NCBI GenBank assembly: GCA_019614645.1
Contig: JABWDB010000001.1
Span: 5,879,501-5,943,500 of the forward strand
Length of the DNA: 64,000 nucleotides
Source of the DNA: Stratiolaelaps scimitus
Taxonomy: Eukaryota > Arthropoda > Arachnida > Mesostigmata > Laelapidae
Direction of reading: 5' to 3'
Each line of letters begins with the position of its first letter. The stretch's first letter is position 1. Under the pieces are notes generated by a model. It was not told where the DNA came from and ran no database searches. It worked only from the letters and a program-made list of their open reading frames with translations. The position numbers were made by a program, and so were the translations under genes. Positions 48,826 through 59,745 of the stretch are shown here, in pieces.

Positions 48826-49340
48826 TTTGGGCTGGCTATCTGAATCATTTGAGCTAGAGCCTACAACTAACACAATTCCAATCGAATCGATTTTTCCCGA
48901 ACTCATTCACTGGGACGGATGTACCAGCACGTTATAATAGCACCGTGCAGCTATTATAGGCACTACAACAGCTAGCTTATATTTCATATGAATTAGACAC
49001 ACACATATTAAGTACGCACATTATATATATATATATATCTATTGTGCGCTTGCCTACGTATGGTGCACTCATGCAGCACATTCGCTTTGCTTTGCTATCA
49101 GATAACGTATTATCGTTGCGTTCTCATCCTCATTATACTATATGGCTTCAACGGCGGCAGCTTCCAAAGGTATAACACAAGAATGAGCATGAGCATTTCT
49201 AGCCGTGGCAGGAACACCTGAAATCGACTATTGCGTAGAGGGTCGTCAATGCATCCCTTCATCGATGGGTTTACTTTTCTTGCATAGGTACCTTCTCACA
49301 CCGTGGCGCTGGCTGGCTAACTAGCTTGGTTGTAAGCAAA

Positions 49341-49492
49341 TCAAGGCAGTGTCTCCTTAGCGCCGTTGCTGTCCATGTTGATGCTCCTGCCGCCACCGCC
49401 GCTAATGTGCACCTCCGTAGCAGAGCGGTAGATGGAGCCGGGGTTCGCGCCGCTGGAGCTGTGTGGCGTACGATGTGCCGCCGTTGAATGCG
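49341..49492 (-). CDS. candidate terminal coding exon, unknown product
   Basis: On the minus strand a good acceptor (GTGGATCTCTGTTTCGTCTCAG) is followed by 152 bases that are open to a TGA. The 49-residue tail enters in phase 1. It includes HSSSGANPGSIYRSATEVHI, a Gly run and RSINMDSNGAKETLP at the C-terminus. Codon third positions are largely G or C, and residue composition is balanced apart from the Gly run. It looks like the hydrophilic end of a larger protein. No polyadenylation signal is seen close by, and upstream exons were not identified. Confidence 0.38.
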
Positions 49493-50011
49493 CTGAGACG
49501 AAACAGAGATCCACGGAGAACAAACCTGGGTGGCTTCGGGTTTTGGCGGGGTAGCGGGGATTCAGCATAGCAAGCATTTGCATTGTTGTCTACGCCCGCC
49601 TGTGGCGCTTCGGCCTGTGTCCCTTGCTCGCATTACCACGCTCACAACATCGGCCGGCAAGCTGCTGTGTGCCGAGTCCGACTACTCACACATGCGCTTA
49701 TCTATCTCCGGAGACAACCTGTATCGGCATACAGTACGTGCTGCTTATGATGATGCTGCTGGTTGCGGTGGTGCTTGCATACTCGATCAGAGTACACTCT
49801 GACGAGATGGTGCTGATCGAGGGAATGAGAGAGGGTGGCCAAGCTCGTGTTAGTTCACCTGCACCAAGAACACTGAGGCTCTCTCTCTCTCTGTCTCTCT
49901 CTCTCGGTCTCTCCTCCGAAAGTGCCATTGATCTGCCAGCGGCTGTTCGGTTGAAGTCGATAGATCTTCCTCCACGTGAGCAGGACGGCTATGTAGGACA
50001 GAAATTATAGA

Positions 50012-50021
50012 CAGGGGGCGC
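50012..50021 (+). promoter_or_regulatory. CTCF-core-like site
   Basis: Core CAGGGGGCGC matches the central CTCF consensus YAGRKGGCGC exactly; flanks on the 5' side do not match. Plus orientation. Confidence 0.25.
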
Positions 50022-50801
50022 AGCTAGGCGCACGAAAGCGGTTAAGGCAGATCGCGACTGGGCAGAGAAGATCAACATGTCGTGAAGGAATTGTGTGAGA
50101 TTTCGGTACATTTCGAGAGTAACACGCCCGCCGTATATTGGCTGAATAGTTTAATGACAAATGAAATGGTGTGTGTGTGGTGTGAAAGAGCTCTGCACTC
50201 TGGACCTCTGAAGTTGCAAGACCTGTGCGGGCTGAAAGTAATGCCAGAGGACATGGTTACGCGGACAGCACTACCAACGTATGCTTCGCTCCTAATCGAT
50301 AGAGTGAGCCGGGTTTTGGAAGAATCGCTGCTGTTGCAATGTATCAAAAAATAAGAAAAGAACACTACCGAGACTTCAATCATTTAGAAATATTATGGAC
50401 AACATTTCTGCACAACCGAAACTGAAGCTGCGGTATTTTTAATTATTATTTTGTTGTTTTTTTTCTGAAACATAGGTACGAACTCGGAGATCATTGTGGA
50501 CTCCGGCAAAGACGTATCTTTAAGCTAACGATATCAGAGAACCAGCCACGATACGTTTCGCTTATACAAAAATATCGGAGAGCCGTTCGCACTTGAGGGG
50601 CAACAAGGGCACTCTAATAAATTCGACCCACATGATTGTACTGTACATATTATTATTTTATTGTCTTGAGCCTTATGTGGAGTTTTTCGTTGAATTTCCT
50701 ACCGCGAGTGAGGCTGCGGAATAAATCTGTTCAATCTATTGATCGTTGCCAAAGTTTGATCAGACCAACGTTCTGTAGAGTAATAGCCAATTTTGAACGA
50801 C

Positions 50802-50843
<42 letters not shown>

Positions 50844-51054
50844 GTACATTACATATGGTTCGCCCTACTGTGTATCGGTGTCATAACCTGCCGATGAGCT
50901 CTACAATATGTTCGTATGAAAATCAGTGAATCGCTAACGTTGTCCATATAGAATACATGAAATCGCATGAGATCGAGCAGCCACAGCAGACCGGGCCTTT
51001 TGGCGCGGCTTGAGGGCGCGGTACATCCCTCGACAGGTAGTTTAGTTAGTTGCA

Positions 51055-51140
51055 GTTCTAAGCAGCGGGAGACTCCGCTCCAAGACACACATGCAGGTAA
51101 CAATACAAGCGTTAGACCACTAAACAATGCGCTGGGTTAC
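51055..51140 (-). mobile_element. possible decayed tRNA-derived SINE head
   Basis: On the minus strand an A-box-like TTTAGTGGTCTAACGC lies about 50 bases before AGCGGAGTCTCCCGCT. The latter can form a five-base-pair T-arm-like stem with a degenerate loop. No acceptor stem pairs, so this is not a tRNA gene. It may be a SINE remnant or chance. Confidence 0.25.
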
Positions 51141-51506
51141 CCGGCTGCTTCGATTGGAATCCCTTGGCCGAGAGGAGAGTTGGACTCGAATTGAGCCTAG
51201 ACAAGGAAGAATAGCCGAAAAGAAATGCTGCTGCTGCTGCTGCTGCTGTTTCATTATTCGAGAAGACATGTCCACCCAGGTTGGCTAGCAGTCCCGACGA
51301 TGGGGCCGGTACGATCTTAGCTTCAACTTGAATGAGGCATATGGCTGACTGACGGTTATCGGAAGACAGCCGCCATTGAGCGAGCCAGATCGGTATACAT
51401 ACAGATCAAAAATGATACTACGGGACGAAGCGAGCAAGATCCGTCCAACGCAGATGCGGACAACGATCAAACACACACATATATATATATTTTTTTGTTG
51501 TTGCAG

Positions 51507-51581
51507 AAAGTAAAATCTCCGTAAATCGGATAGTTTCTTTTTTGAAGGCAACTAGTTGAATAAATTATTATTAGTAATAAA
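51507..51581 (+). CDS. candidate terminal exon with polyA signals
   Basis: The acceptor TATATTTTTTTGTTGTTGCAG is strong. In the phase-1 frame the next codons read SKISVNRIVSFLKATS and stop at 51557-51559. AATAAA overlaps the stop at 51559-51564 and occurs again at 51576-51581. The entry phase matches the donor of the proposed first exon at 40616, so this could be the end of the same transcript. AT-rich DNA makes both signals common, so the evidence is circumstantial. Confidence 0.22.
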
Positions 51582-52874
51582 GCAAGTCATTAGTCCATTT
51601 TCGAAGATTCTCGTCCGTCATACGTCCAGCCCGAGGGAGAGATGGGGCCCCACAGGTCATATGTCACCCCCTAGATGGGGTAAGGGTTAGATATACAGCT
51701 GACGTTCCGTAATTTCATTACCGCCAAATATTCATGCGTGAAAGCTATTATATTTCGCATCCTCAGTAGGGAAACAAGTTGACACTCGTCTTTGCGACAT
51801 GCTGTCGTTTTTAACGAAAAGGAGCTGGAGCACTTTGAAACAGTAATATGGGTACATCTAGCCAAGAAAGCAGTAACGTGGACGTTAAATGTTGGCTGTG
51901 GGTCAGCTGGGAAAATGTATTTATTTATAGTCAAGAGTGCGGAATACGTCAAACGGTGCTTGTGTTTTATACTCAAGATGATAATCAAATTTAGTGACAA
52001 CAAATAAAGAAAGTTTCATATTACATATCATTTGATGATGGTCTATAATTTCGCGATCATTATCCATTTTCTGAGTAAAGAGCATAGATACATTGTAATA
52101 CTATAATAGTCTCCGTGGTTTAGCGTCTCCGCGTATAGCAAATGTCAAATCAAATATGTGTTACTGTCATATAATTCAACCACACGCTTGCATGCTCCAA
52201 GAGCACACTTTACTGTATCATGTGCACCCTTCGTCCGGTAGAACACTTCAGCATAGAAAGCAGCTCAAACCTCCGTCCCACATCACCATACACAGTTCAT
52301 ATCTATTTATCTATCTATATATGGGGAAGTCTAGATTTTTCAATTTGGCCAACCAGCATCCCCACACCACTGCCACCAACCACTCTTTGATGACCAAGCA
52401 CTTTGAGCTACCGTGTTTGCTTTGTGATCTTTTCACGACGACGACGACAACAACGAAATTCTGCCTCTTTTTTCTCTAATCCGCTCGTCAGATCGTTCGT
52501 TCGTCCGTCCGTCCGTCCAGAGGTCTATCCACCTATATCTATCTATGTGCCGCTGTCTTGAACTCGAACTTAACCTCTGTTATTCGCCAGGCATTTTTCT
52601 TGCTCGGTTCTTGCATCTATTCTCTTCGAGCGCATGCTCTCCTCCGTTTGCTCGCTGTGTCTCTCCGATGCCTCCTGATCATCATCCTACTTCGGCTATA
52701 CATTTCGGAGTCTGATTTGATTCGTTCTCATTATACTCAGCGCCATTTCCTCTCTCTCTCTCGCTCTCCCTCGTTCAGTTTTCGATGGCGGCCGCGCGCT
52801 GGACTGTGCTGGCTGACCAATGCTAGGCCATCCTTGAGTGTGCGCGATCTATCGGCGTTTCTTTCACCTTTCAG

Positions 52875-53221
52875 CCTTCTGCAACAACCCACATCGAGTT
52901 GAATACTCGCTGCTACTGCTGCTGCTGCTACTGCTACTGCTCCGGTGCCGTTGCCGCCATCGCTGCAACTTGCATATTGCTGGTGATCGCGGGCAAACTG
53001 TCGCTGTGTTCTTCGCAGCGCTTCAATGGCAGCGACGGCGGCGGCGGCGGCAGCGGCGGCGGCGGTGGTGGCCGAGACAGAAATCTATACACGACCGTAT
53101 GGATCCAAGAGGCCGATCGAGAGGGTAGCCGCCGTGGCCGATCGCCAGCAGTGGCCGCGAAGTCCGCATCAACAACGTACAGTGTGCCTTCTTTTTCGCT
53201 TCGTCCACTGTTTGGCTGAGA
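52875..53221 (+). CDS. candidate exon, possible membrane segment and Gly-rich tail
   Basis: The textbook acceptor TTTCTTTCACCTTTCAG ends at 52874. The phase-0 frame then runs 115 codons to a TGA. It has a Cys/Tyr-rich stretch, a hydrophobic segment SGAVAAIAATCILLVIAGKL, a Gly-rich linker from GGC repeats, and NLYTTVWIQEADREGSRRG near the end. Third positions are mainly G/C. The phase-1 frame is open for about 85 codons, giving a leucine run. A minus frame (52934-53416) is also open and Pro-rich, so the coding strand is not certain. Family unknown. Confidence 0.28.
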
Positions 53222-53347
53222 GCAGCAACTATTATAGTAGAGAGAGAGAGAGTCGATGGACGTCCAGGTGTCGGCATTGTGCGAAACTGAAGAGAATGAC
53301 GCTCCGTAGAAAGAATGCACGACGCATATACATGCATACAGACATGC

Positions 53348-53354
53348 AGAGAGA

Positions 53355-53391
<37 letters not shown>
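53348..53391. repeat. (GA)n microsatellite
   Basis: About 22 GA units with a single interruption. Confidence 0.95.
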
Positions 53392-54669
53392 GAAGATAGG
53401 GAGAAATCGAGAGCAAGAAGAGAGCCGGAGGAGAGCGCCGGCTGAAGGAGGAAGCTTACGCGAAGTGCTGCGACGAAGAAGCCCCAATAGCGGGCTGCAC
53501 GAAGCGGTATTAGAAGCGGATCGTCGCCCGTTCAGCGGGATCTGCTATGACGAGCCTCGCAAGTCTGGGCTACTTTGCGACCATGCTGCATACAGGCTCC
53601 GCTCGTACATACGGCATCAATGCATGCAACCCTGGACGTCTGTTGCACTTCTGCAATCAATGGTGGAGTCCGGCGGTGAAGCGGTCGGCCGATGGAGGGC
53701 GGGGACGTATTGTGCTTGTTCCAATCATTAATACTCAAAGTAAACCGAAGACCAAGGCTCAAGCCGCGCCCTTTTCGGTCGAGGAGCGAATATTCGCCAA
53801 CCACGAACAACAAGAGAGAGCTCCCGAAACGACAAACACGATTGGCGCGCCGGCAACCTATTGTCAGCATCTCGAACCTTAACTTTATGCGGTTCGGCTG
53901 TCTCTCGGCATGTTTCGTCATTGAACCTCCGAAAGCCTGAAAGTGTCGACCACGTACCATATACATCTGTACATCAGGTGGCTCTCTGCTGAAGCGGTGA
54001 CGTCTTCGACGTACCTCGGCCCTCGTAGCTATACTCAAGCCGTACACGCAATTCGTTGTGTGAACGGGAACGAAGGAGATCAGCCTGACAGATTTGTTCT
54101 ATTTTAATGAATTCATTAATAATTAAGAATTAGCTGTTCGTGTTGACTAAATGTGATGAGATATTATGAGTTCAAGCTAAAAATTTCGTTATTGCAGAAG
54201 AAACAGGTTGGTTCTGCTCGGTAGAGTGTTGCCGTATTAGTCCCATTGTTTGTCCGCTGTCGTAGAAATGGGTTCACGAACTTCGTCATCGATTCGATTT
54301 CCAGTTGAACGGCATTGGGAATTGTTGTTGTGTCTCAATGCGGCAGCCACGATCACAAGAAAACGCGACACCTAAAATGAACTTAGCTAAATGCGAGTTG
54401 ATCAGTCGTGTGCATAAATGACCCATTCGAATCGGCTGGACGGTTGTAACGAATTCAGCGGTTGATCTCCCTTTTTGTTCATGGCAGTGAAAGCTGCATA
54501 TCGACATTCGTGGCTCGGAAAACTGTCACCGTGCACAGCCGTCAATCTGTCGAAGAGTGGATCCTAAACATAAATTGTAGTGCCGCCTTGACAGGCAAAA
54601 CCATTTTATGGCCATATCTCAGCAGAGGCCTTTGCTCATAGCATCTTCCTCCCTGGTTTCTTATATTCC
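53392..54669. other. no supportable gene; GC to AT transition
   Basis: Opposed ORFs (53547-53882 plus, 53532-54047 minus) overlap; neither has splice or promoter support. Composition drops to AT-rich near 54.1 kb. Confidence 0.55.
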
Positions 54670-54769
54670 CATGTCCATGACATGTTCGATATGATTTGAA
54701 AACTATTTATTTATTTGTTTTTAACTAAATAAATAGTATTCAAATCATATCGAACATGTCATGGACATG
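54670..54769. repeat. 44-bp inverted repeat, long hairpin
   Basis: Arms at 54670-54713 and 54726-54769 are reverse complements at 43 of 44 positions, around a 12-base loop. The arms begin CATGTCCATGACATGTTCG and end in AT-rich sequence at the loop. Such a near-perfect foldback suggests a recent MITE-like element, a young small-RNA hairpin, or an inverted duplication. No target-site duplication is clear. Confidence 0.95.
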
Positions 54770-55324
54770 ATTTGGTACTAGAACAAGTTTGGAACGCCAT
54801 CTAGTCATTGGGATACGAAGAAGGGGGCGGAGTTACACCTAAATTAACAACATTTCAGTGATTAAATTATCTTCGTAAAGGTTGCCTAGTATTAGCAATT
54901 CCCAAATAGCAGGGTAGCAACACATTTAGTCAGCAACACAACATTCACAGAGCAGATATTGAAGTTGCCAACGAAACTTAGCTTCCCATAACAACGACCT
55001 CCCTCGGCTAAGCCATACGGGGTAGATCGATTACCCTGACGTCAAGCAAAGCCTACTCAGCGGAATCAGCCTGAATGATAAGTCTTCCTCATGCACAGAG
55101 CTGCAGACAGGAATGTGCGTGCCACCTATTAATTAATTGTTATAAATTGATTCTTTTTACACGACTTGCAGAGGTTTACCCAGCCAAATGTATGATAAGG
55201 GACATTGCATTTAGCAGCCGTTGTCACATGATCCAACAACGCGATGAGACGCACATTATATTCTACAGGGCCACTCAAGCGACGTCGTTGGAGTGGCGAA
55301 CTTATGAATTGGTCCACATTATAA

Positions 55325-55367
<43 letters not shown>

Positions 55368-57013
55368 CAGTAAACTTGCTGGAGGTAGATTCATCGGGGT
55401 GTGTTTGCGTTTACATAAATCTCTAGAAAGGCCACGCCCCCTGGATCACACAGCACGTTGTATGAACACGGATGCTAAACAATGGACTCCCTATCGACTA
55501 GCTCCGGGATCTACTGATTTGTGCCTCGAACGAACGATATTTTGCAACTTACCAAGCTCAATTGAAACTCTGCTGGTAGCGGACACAGCCCATCTGTGCC
55601 ATGCCTTGGAATCCATAGGTGGCAACCTCTGCGACATATGTCAGGCCGCTAAACACACGTTACAAGCAAGACCGATGCTTGCGTCGATTGTATCCCTCTT
55701 TGTATGGAAATGTCCGAAATAACTGCTTTCCATATTATTAAGCGGTAGTTTCGTTGAACATCGTCCCTCGAAAAGCTAAGCAGAAGTGAAAAGCGCAAAC
55801 AAAAATACAAAAATCGATTTTGTTTGGCAAACCGGCGACAAACAATCTACAAAATTGGAAATGACGTGGCATCTTTTTTACACTTTACGGAATTTTACTG
55901 TATAACCATTCATGGGTATTCCACGAATATGTATCCAATGCATGCCATTTCTGCCCCCCCCCCTAGATATCGAACGCTGTACGGCTTTAAACTGAAACTA
56001 GATGTGTATTGTATTTTACTTTTGACTGGAATACAATATGGAAATGGATACAAATCCATTCGTGACTCGTGGCTGCTAACAGTAGAGCCTAGAAACTCCC
56101 GACTTAGCTGTGTCGTCATTTTCATATGAATTCTCTTCGTTATTTATTTTTTGATTAGTGCTATCATTATCATTAGTTCTAATTAGTTGTAGTTGTAGTT
56201 GGTGGTACGGCCGTGGACATTAAATGTTGGCTGATAGTTAGCCCGAAATAGTTTAGTTTAGTAATGGTATATATTTTGAACAAATAAGTCGTTCTCGTCA
56301 TCCGTGTTGTCAGTTGATGTAACGGTGACTGACCCTGTGTTTATCTTGTATACCGCTGAGTGTACATATGAGATATGAACTGTACACTCCGATAGCCTTC
56401 CGTGTCCTGGCGACTCTTCACGTTACTACATTCCCAAGGATCTACAATTTTCATACAGAATCATCTCGCAATGAACCATTAATACTTATATGTACACGCT
56501 TATACGTATATTACTTTGTACGAGAACTTAAACGATGTAACAGTTGCAGTTCCGTGAATAAATCACACCTTGTACTGTATTGTATACTAAATCACACGAC
56601 AGTTGAAAAACATCCTCCCCTAAGAGCTTGTACTATCCAGTTAAATAAAAGACTACGGCCAGAGGACGCTGTCGGAAAAAAGAAAAAAATCCAACATTCG
56701 CTCGGCATAGAATAGAGCGGGACTTCGGGACTCTGCCTCATCTTAGCTAAAGCTATGTACACCGCCACCTAACAAAGAGTGATGGGACAATTGAAGCAGC
56801 AGAGGAGAGGTATTCAAATCTCAATGTTTGACGACGAACGCGGCTGAGACCTCAGTCGGGGGTCATCGTGAAATGGTGACGAACTGACCGGACCAGCCCC
56901 ACCCAGGGGGGGGAGTGGGGAGACGCTACCCTTTCTGTTGTCAGGACCGCCTGTCTGTCCGTGGCTCGCATTCGAAAGCAGGACCTTCTGGCTCGATAGA
57001 TGCTAGCAGATAA
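54770..57013. other. AT-rich, no supportable gene
   Basis: Contains (TA)n at 55328-55366. The 215-codon plus ORF at 55075-55722 runs straight through that array and is not a gene. C and G homopolymers occur near 55957 and 56909. Confidence 0.6.
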
Positions 57014-57382
57014 ATGCAAGGAGACCACGCGGCTCGCAATCCACGCCTGTTCAACCGTCACATTCAGCGGAATGACGCCGAAGGTTGGCCGAGACCCGAA
57101 ACAGTCACGGTGTGTATGTCGGCGATGCCACAGGCCGTCTCTAATTGTCACTTTCGTGTTCGCCAGGACTCCACCACGAACAGCAGAAAGACACATGGGC
57201 ATATGCATATAGTATATGGCCATGCGGCTGAGGAAAATGAACTAACAACGAATGAACCTGGAGCGGGTGTAACCGGCTGTGCCGCGGGTTGGAATATGAC
57301 TGGCGTCGGCAGAACAAACAAGCGCGAGAGAAATCGCTTGCAAGACGCTCGTTTGAAAGCAACTGCTGGCGGCACACTATGA
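57014..57382 (+). CDS. 122-codon open frame, unknown, weak
   Basis: ATG-initiated, with balanced composition and many purine-first codons, free of triplet repeats. It contains GRTNKRERNRLQDARLKA, which faintly recalls a bHLH basic region but lacks the helix-loop-helix that should follow. Length is within what chance gives in 64 kb. Confidence 0.13.
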   Translation: MQGDHAARNPRLFNRHIQRNDAEGWPRPETVTVCMSAMPQAVSNCHFRVRQDSTTNSRKTHGHMHIVYGHAAEENELTTNEPGAGVTGCAAGWNMTGVGRTNKRERNRLQDARLKATAGGTL

Positions 57383-57810
57383 TGAGACAACGGAGGTATC
57401 GAGGCTAGGTTGGGTATGTAGGCGGTTGATTTGATTTCTGTTACTTCGCTTTTAGTCAACTTTATGTCGTTAGGGCGTAAAATGTGATTTCTCAGCACTA
57501 AACGACTGAACGTCTCAGAGATGAACGAATGTAGCTAACATGTCAATGTATTTATCACGCGACTAGGCGACAATTCGATTGTATCCTGTGAACGCGTTCT
57601 GAAGATTGTCTGTCTTTCGCAATGATCAGAAGGGCCGCCATGAAATTGACTAATGACGACGCAGATCACCACTATCAGTGGGTTGTTAGTACAATCTAGA
57701 AATATATAGTTAAAAATTACTAATTTGTATTAGTCGCCGCCAATATCGGATGCATGACAACTTTAGGAGGTTCAATTTTACAAGTTTTTTTTTTTTTTTT
57801 TTCGAGCTGA

Positions 57811-57839
57811 ATAAATTTTTATTTAGTTAAATTTACTTC
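57811..57839 (+). repeat. 29-bp dispersed repeat, copy 1
   Basis: Shares the core TATTTAGTTAAAT with 58953-58981; 26 of 29 positions match. It follows a run of about 18 T, so it may be the end of a retroposed element. Confidence 0.6.
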
Positions 57840-58217
57840 GCACACTCATCCAATAGGCACCGAATACTGTTCACAACCTAGCCTTTAAATGGGCATATCG
57901 AAACCTTTGGGAGATCCAAGTAAGGTGTGGGTAGGTTTCTCAGTATGCATGAAGCGAAATGTCACCGTCAAAGACAGGTAGTCACAGGGGCTGACGATGA
58001 GAGAGGTTAACGATCGCCATAAGACGACGACGACGAACCGTTGCCGCCGTTGCAGAAAGATGACCATCGAAATGGGCCGACAGACGAAACAAACGGCTCC
58101 CGTCAATCGGGCCTGATCGCATCCGAATCCGGATTCCCTCTGTCCACATCGAGAAGTAACGCCGACGTGGTGTCGCATAGTAGAATACTACTAGGTATAG
58201 ACAAATATGCATCGCTG

Positions 58218-58227
58218 GCGCCATCTG
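58218..58227 (-). promoter_or_regulatory. CTCF-core-like site
   Basis: On the minus strand TCTCCAGATGGCGC matches 12 of 14 positions of the CTCF consensus, including the whole core. Confidence 0.3.
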
Positions 58228-58952
58228 GAGACCCATATGTGTTGGTTGCCCCGGCAGCGACGCGGGGTGCACTCACCCAATCTGGTGTAGAATCGTTAAA
58301 AGCGGAGTATATTTGTGCACAGACTTAGATATCGAGTAATTGTGTGCAGAGAACGAGAAGCGAACTTGTTGTAGCGTTTGAATCATTTTTGAGCAACGCT
58401 CAGTTGTTCAGATGTCGAATGCTAGTTGCCGGTAGCGTTCGCGCTCGAACCTCTCAAATTAGACGAATGATTACGGTTGACGATAGGTATGTATGTGCGC
58501 TTGTCATTGCCACCACGGATGAAACCAATGTATATGATACATTTGCAGAAATGTGCTGTCTGATAAGTGTCCTAGGGCCATGGCGCTCACAAAATCTATC
58601 GGAACAATGAGACATATTTATACAGGAGCTGGAATGATCACCTCTATCATTGTTCGCCACTGTTAGCAGGGCGGCTCCGCTACGCTGAGCGTGTGTATGT
58701 TATGTACTCAGAAATATTATTCATGTCTATAAACATTCATATTTGTTCATTCAAAGCAAAACCAAAATTTTCTCAGTACTTAGAAGTATCGCAGTGCGTT
58801 TAAGTTGCAGGCTAAGACATGCAGGTGAATAATGAGAAAAGTGCTATCACCTTTGAGATCTCGTCAATTTTCCATGTGGCAATAATAACAACAACAACAA
58901 CCATAATGAGCCAGCTTGCACTGTTCGTTGTTTTCATTAATTATAGCTATTA

Positions 58953-58981
58953 ATAAATTCCTATTTAGTTAAATTCACTTC
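58953..58981 (+). repeat. 29-bp dispersed repeat, copy 2
   Basis: Second copy of the repeat at 57811-57839, three mismatches, same orientation. Confidence 0.6.
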
Positions 58982-59179
58982 TACCGCATCGGCACAAGCA
59001 AAATCAGCGCAACTTTCTTCACCGCGAATGATGAGCTCATTGATGAGAATATATATATATATAGGTGATTGCCATCCATAAACTTTCCGGGCTGACTCAA
59101 AGCCAACATTTAACGACCACGGTACAACTGCTTTCGGCATTGCTTCATAAGACGCACATCAACCCTTTAAATGCAAATG

Positions 59180-59275
59180 TGGGCAACGGTGGGGATCGAA
59201 CCCGTGCACCTACGTCCGGTCTCCTCCGACTGCAAGGCAGGCGCACACGAATGCACCACCAGGCCACCAAAGGGC
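59180..59275 (-). mobile_element. tRNA-derived SINE head
   Basis: On the minus strand GGCCTGGTGGTGCATTCG (A-box-like) is followed by CGCCTGCCTTGCAGTCGG, and then by the B-box GGGTTCGATCC at 59203-59193. This order is typical of the tRNA-related head of SINEs. The T stem is mispaired and the variable region is too long for a tRNA, so a functional tRNA is unlikely. The tail is not defined. Confidence 0.6.
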
Positions 59276-59675
59276 TCGACGAACGATTGCCATCTGATTC
59301 GCCATCGAAGCACAGCGACAGTTTTAGTTCAAGAAGAAATCTACACTCGCCATAGTGTAGTTCAGAGCCGAATTCGTGCCTTATGCTGATTTTTTTTTCC
59401 CATGATAAGTACGAGGGCGTGAGGTGCGTCTGCATTTGCGCTACCTGTTGGTTCCAAATGACGATGTGCCCTGCCACTCTAGTTTGCCTGATTTGGTCAT
59501 CTTTTCATTTTGCGTTTTAGCCACAAGTTAGCACAGCTGACCAACATCGGGAGGCTCTTTCGTCGACCAACATCGAGTGTCGCGTCTCATTTAAAAGCTG
59601 CTCGTTTTTTTCTGTGTCGTTCGTGTAGAATTTGTCGATACGTCTCGTCATGCTGAGCTGTCTGATATACTATTG

Positions 59676-59745
59676 TGGTGGCCGCTCGAGCGGCGATTGT
59701 TAGCTGCGCTGCCTCCCGATGGCGAGATCCGTTGTTCGAATTCAT
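59676..59745 (+). mobile_element. tRNA-derived SINE head
   Basis: GGTGGCCGCTCGAGCGGCGA then GTTAGCTGCGCTGCC (A-box region) and TCCCGATGGCGAGATCC, ending in the B-box-like GTTGTTCGAATTC at 59731-59743. It lies 400 bases from the other SINE head in opposite orientation. The two heads differ, so they are different families or very old copies. Confidence 0.5.

Larger units (their letters stand above)
42600..49340. other. no supportable gene; repeats
   Basis: AT-rich to about 44.3 kb, then GC-rich. Holds (TA)n at 43021-43058, 44635-44654, 48185-48217, 48790-48819 and 49023-49040, (CT)n at 43899-43927, CTG/CAG runs near 44870 and 45065-45165, a 12-bp minisatellite near 45636-45682, (CG)n near 45824-45836, (TACC)n near 45888-45915, and (GA)n at 46507-46529. 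Strong acceptor-like sites before CAG repeats at 46005 and before a CGG run at 46552 lead only to short low-complexity frames. 47.46-48.1 kb shows nothing. Confidence 0.55.
49493..51506. other. no strong gene call
   Basis: Contains (CT)n at 49879-49905 and (TA)n at 50802-50842. A 90-codon plus frame (50082-50354) is balanced and contains GPLKLQDLCGLKV, faintly like a SOCS box, but starts with GTG and lacks a splice acceptor. A CTG run lies near 51226-51248. Confidence 0.5.
57840..59179. other. no supportable gene
   Basis: Plus and minus ORFs of 88-97 codons at 57885-58610 overlap each other. Short (AAC)n near 58890 and (TA)n near 59050. Nothing else recognised. Confidence 0.55.

Noticed and set aside
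50082..50354. Possible SOCS-box-like segment GPLKLQDLCGLKV
   Set aside because: Only a few hydrophobic positions agree. The conserved second half (LPLP motif) is absent, and the frame begins with GTG without a splice acceptor.
55075..55722. 215-codon plus-strand ORF
   Set aside because: It translates straight through a (TA)n array into Tyr-Ile repeats, and no splice or homology support exists.
57302..57382. bHLH-like basic region TNKRERNRLQDARLKA
   Set aside because: No helix-loop-helix follows; the frame stops nine residues later.
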